From: an uncultured euryarchaeote
Lineage (GTDB): Archaea; Thermoplasmatota; Poseidoniia; Poseidoniales; Poseidoniaceae
Direction: 5' to 3'
NCBI GenBank assembly: GCA_937892665.1
Contig: CALBJF010000001.1
Location: 1 to 7,904 of the forward strand
Length of the DNA stretch: 7,904 nucleotides
Shown in pieces: positions 6,395 to 7,904 of this stretch (its first letter is position 1; the number at the start of each line of letters is the position of its first letter). The notes below the pieces were generated by a model that did no database searches, had not been told where the DNA came from, and saw only the letters and a program-made list of their open reading frames with translations. The translations under genes were made by a program, and so were the position numbers.

Positions 6395-7900
6395 ATGATT
6401 CGACGTGTCTTGGTTGCGAACCGTGGCGAAATCGCCTGTCGTATCCTTCGTGCATGTCGAGAAGCCGGTCTTTCATCAGTTGCTATTTATGCTGAAAACG
6501 ATCGAACTGGAATGTTTCGTGAACTTGCAGACCAATCAGTTCTTCTCGAAGGAGATTCGATTACAGAAACTTATCTCAATGGTGCAGCAATCATTCAAGT
6601 CGCAAAGGATACAGGTGCAGATGCAATACATCCAGGTTTTGGCTTCCTTTCAGAACGAGCAGGATTTGCACAGGCTGTAATGGATGCTGGATTGATTTGG
6701 ATTGGCCCATCACCTCAAGCCATCGAACAAATGGGCGATAAGATGTCTGCCCGTCAAATCATGAAACAAGCAGGTGTTCCTGTTATCCCTGGCGTCGAAA
6801 TTGAAGAAGAGGATGAAGAGCGAGCTCTTGCAGATATCCGTCAAGCAGCTATTGAAACAGGCTATCCATTATTGCTCAAAGCCACTGCAGGTGGGGGCGG
6901 GAAAGGAATGCGTGTTGTCCATGCTCAGGAAGAACTCGAATCGTCAGCACGATCTGCTCGTCGTGAAGCAGTTACTGCGTTTGGGGATGGCCGAGTTTAT
7001 GTCGAAAAACTTCTCCAAACTTCAAAGCACGTGGAGATACAAGTTCTCGCAGATACACACGGCCGATGCATCCACTTAGGAGAGCGTGAATGCAGCGTTC
7101 AAAGACGTCATCAGAAAGTCTTCGAAGAAGCTCCATGTGCTTCTATGAGCCCATCTCTTCGGGAACAGATGGGACAAGCAGCAGTCTCTGCAGCACAGGC
7201 TGTTGATTATGTTGGAGCAGGAACTGTTGAATTTCTCCTAGCAGAAGATGGTTCGTTCTATTTCCTTGAAATGAATACCCGAATTCAAGTTGAACATCCT
7301 GTAACTGAAATGGTTACTGGAGTCGATTTAGTTCGTGAACAACTGCGTATTGCAGCAGGAGAACCGATGTCTGTAGGCGAATTAGAACTCCGAGGACATG
7401 CAATCGAAGTTCGATTATATGCAGAGGATCCAAGCAATAACTTCCTTCCTGCAATAGGTCCATTAGCAGTCTTCCGTCCTCCGACAGGTCCAGGAATCCG
7501 TTTAGATACTGGTGTACGAGAAGGAGATGATGTAACACCCCATTACGATCCAATGCTCGCTAAACTCATCGTGTGGGCACCATCAAGAGCAGAAGCACTT
7601 CAGCGAATGCGTCGAGCACTCGACGAGTTTGTAGTTCTAGGAACAACAACCAATATCGGTTTCTTACGAGTACTTTGTGATACAGAAGAAGTCATCAGTG
7701 GCGAAACGTACACGACAATGATTGATGACGTTTTTCCAAACGGTTACGAATTTAATCCAACACAACAACATCTCGATGTTGCATTGATGACCGCCGCAGT
7801 TGCAGAAACGACAGGAATGCACCGAGTGACCGTTTCCTCATCTTCATCAAAGGAAGGCATTCCTAGCCCATTTCAGACGCTGAATAGGAGGTATCCTTGA
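6395..7900 (+). CDS. mccA: Biotin carboxylase subunit of 3-methylcrotonyl-CoA carboxylase, lacking BT/BCCP domains
   Basis: It catalyses ATP- and bicarbonate-dependent carboxylation of biotin, the first half-reaction of MCC. The biotin carboxylase domain is intact. MIRRVLVANRGEIACRILRA opens it and ADAIHPGFGFLSE (75-87) follows. The glycine-rich ATP loop is KATAGGGGKGM (162-172), with Lys116 and Lys162 as likely ATP ligands. ECSVQRRHQKVFEEAP (232-247) follows, then Glu279 and EMNTRIQVEHPVTEM (292-306) with metal/bicarbonate residues Glu292, Asn294, Arg296, Gln298 and Glu300. GHAIEVRLYAEDP (334-346) comes next. The biotin carboxylase C-subdomain runs to about 450. The 501 residues fall well short of the usual 650-700 for MCC alpha, and no AMKM biotinylation site is present. 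The tail SPFQTLNRRYP resembles the 'DPWSPF...GWR' stretch just before the BT barrel. The next ATG overlaps the stop, so the rest is probably a separate chain. PCC or general acyl-CoA carboxylase is an alternative, but mccB and liuC neighbours favour MCC. Confidence 0.93.
   Translation: MIRRVLVANRGEIACRILRACREAGLSSVAIYAENDRTGMFRELADQSVLLEGDSITETYLNGAAIIQVAKDTGADAIHPGFGFLSERAGFAQAVMDAGLIWIGPSPQAIEQMGDKMSARQIMKQAGVPVIPGVEIEEEDEERALADIRQAAIETGYPLLLKATAGGGGKGMRVVHAQEELESSARSARREAVTAFGDGRVYVEKLLQTSKHVEIQVLADTHGRCIHLGERECSVQRRHQKVFEEAPCASMSPSLREQMGQAAVSAAQAVDYVGAGTVEFLLAEDGSFYFLEMNTRIQVEHPVTEMVTGVDLVREQLRIAAGEPMSVGELELRGHAIEVRLYAEDPSNNFLPAIGPLAVFRPPTGPGIRLDTGVREGDDVTPHYDPMLAKLIVWAPSRAEALQRMRRALDEFVVLGTTTNIGFLRVLCDTEEVISGETYTTMIDDVFPNGYEFNPTQQHLDVALMTAAVAETTGMHRVTVSSSSSKEGIPSPFQTLNRRYP
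7886..7892 (+). promoter_or_regulatory. Strong Shine-Dalgarno for the gene after mccA
   Basis: AGGAGGT ends 7 nt before an ATG at 7900 that overlaps the mccA TGA. The same bases encode the last Asn-Arg-Arg-Tyr residues of MccA. It is the strongest ribosome-binding site in the window. Confidence 0.75.
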
Positions 7901-7904
7901 TGCA
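7900..7904 (+). CDS. Start of the next gene (5' fragment only)
   Basis: ATGCA at the window edge is a likely start codon, overlapping the mccA stop by one base (TGATG) and in a different frame. The product cannot be read here. From context the best guess is the BT plus biotin-carrier part of MCC alpha, or a stand-alone biotin carrier protein; HMG-CoA lyase (liuE) is the other candidate. Confidence 0.5.

Overview
The window (about 45% GC by eye) carries six consecutive plus-strand genes, and the first codons of a seventh, with no RNA genes, mobile elements or CRISPR. The host is most likely an aerobic, heterotrophic, non-extreme archaeon. A DUF63 membrane protein and a long, two-domain archaeal-type FKBP (FKBP26/SlyD-like) point to Euryarchaeota in the broad sense. 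Moderate GC, tight gene packing, cytochrome c maturation and amino-acid catabolism suggest a marine Thermoplasmatota lineage such as Poseidoniales (Marine Group II). That taxonomic placement is inference. Clear GGAGGTGA-type Shine-Dalgarno sequences lie 4-7 nt before every start visible here, so the genes use leadered translation.

Region 1 (1-3822), an archaeal core block. It holds the C-terminal part of a CcmF-type cytochrome c haem lyase (its start lies upstream of the window), an FKBP-type peptidyl-prolyl isomerase and a DUF63 polytopic membrane protein of unknown function. Gaps are 57-63 nt, compatible with cotranscription.

Region 2 (3876-7904), a leucine/isovalerate degradation block. 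It holds the 3-methylcrotonyl-CoA carboxylase carboxyltransferase subunit (mccB/liuB), a methylglutaconyl-CoA hydratase-like crotonase (liuC) and the biotin carboxylase subunit (mccA/liuD). The order B-C-D is that of the bacterial liu operon. The products would carboxylate 3-methylcrotonyl-CoA to 3-methylglutaconyl-CoA and hydrate that to HMG-CoA. The biotin carboxylase stops at 501 residues, where the usual MCC alpha subunit would continue into its carboxyltransferase-contact (BT) and biotin-carrier (BCCP) domains. A new ATG overlaps its stop codon behind a perfect AGGAGGT, so the missing domains are probably encoded separately by the next gene.

The most interesting points are the apparently split MccA, the bacterial-style liu synteny beside archaeal genes, an enlarged CcmF C-terminal half, and a 12-bp palindrome overlapping a BRE/TATA-like element before liuC. 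No clearly novel defence or mobile system is visible. All gaps between genes are shorter than 65 nt.
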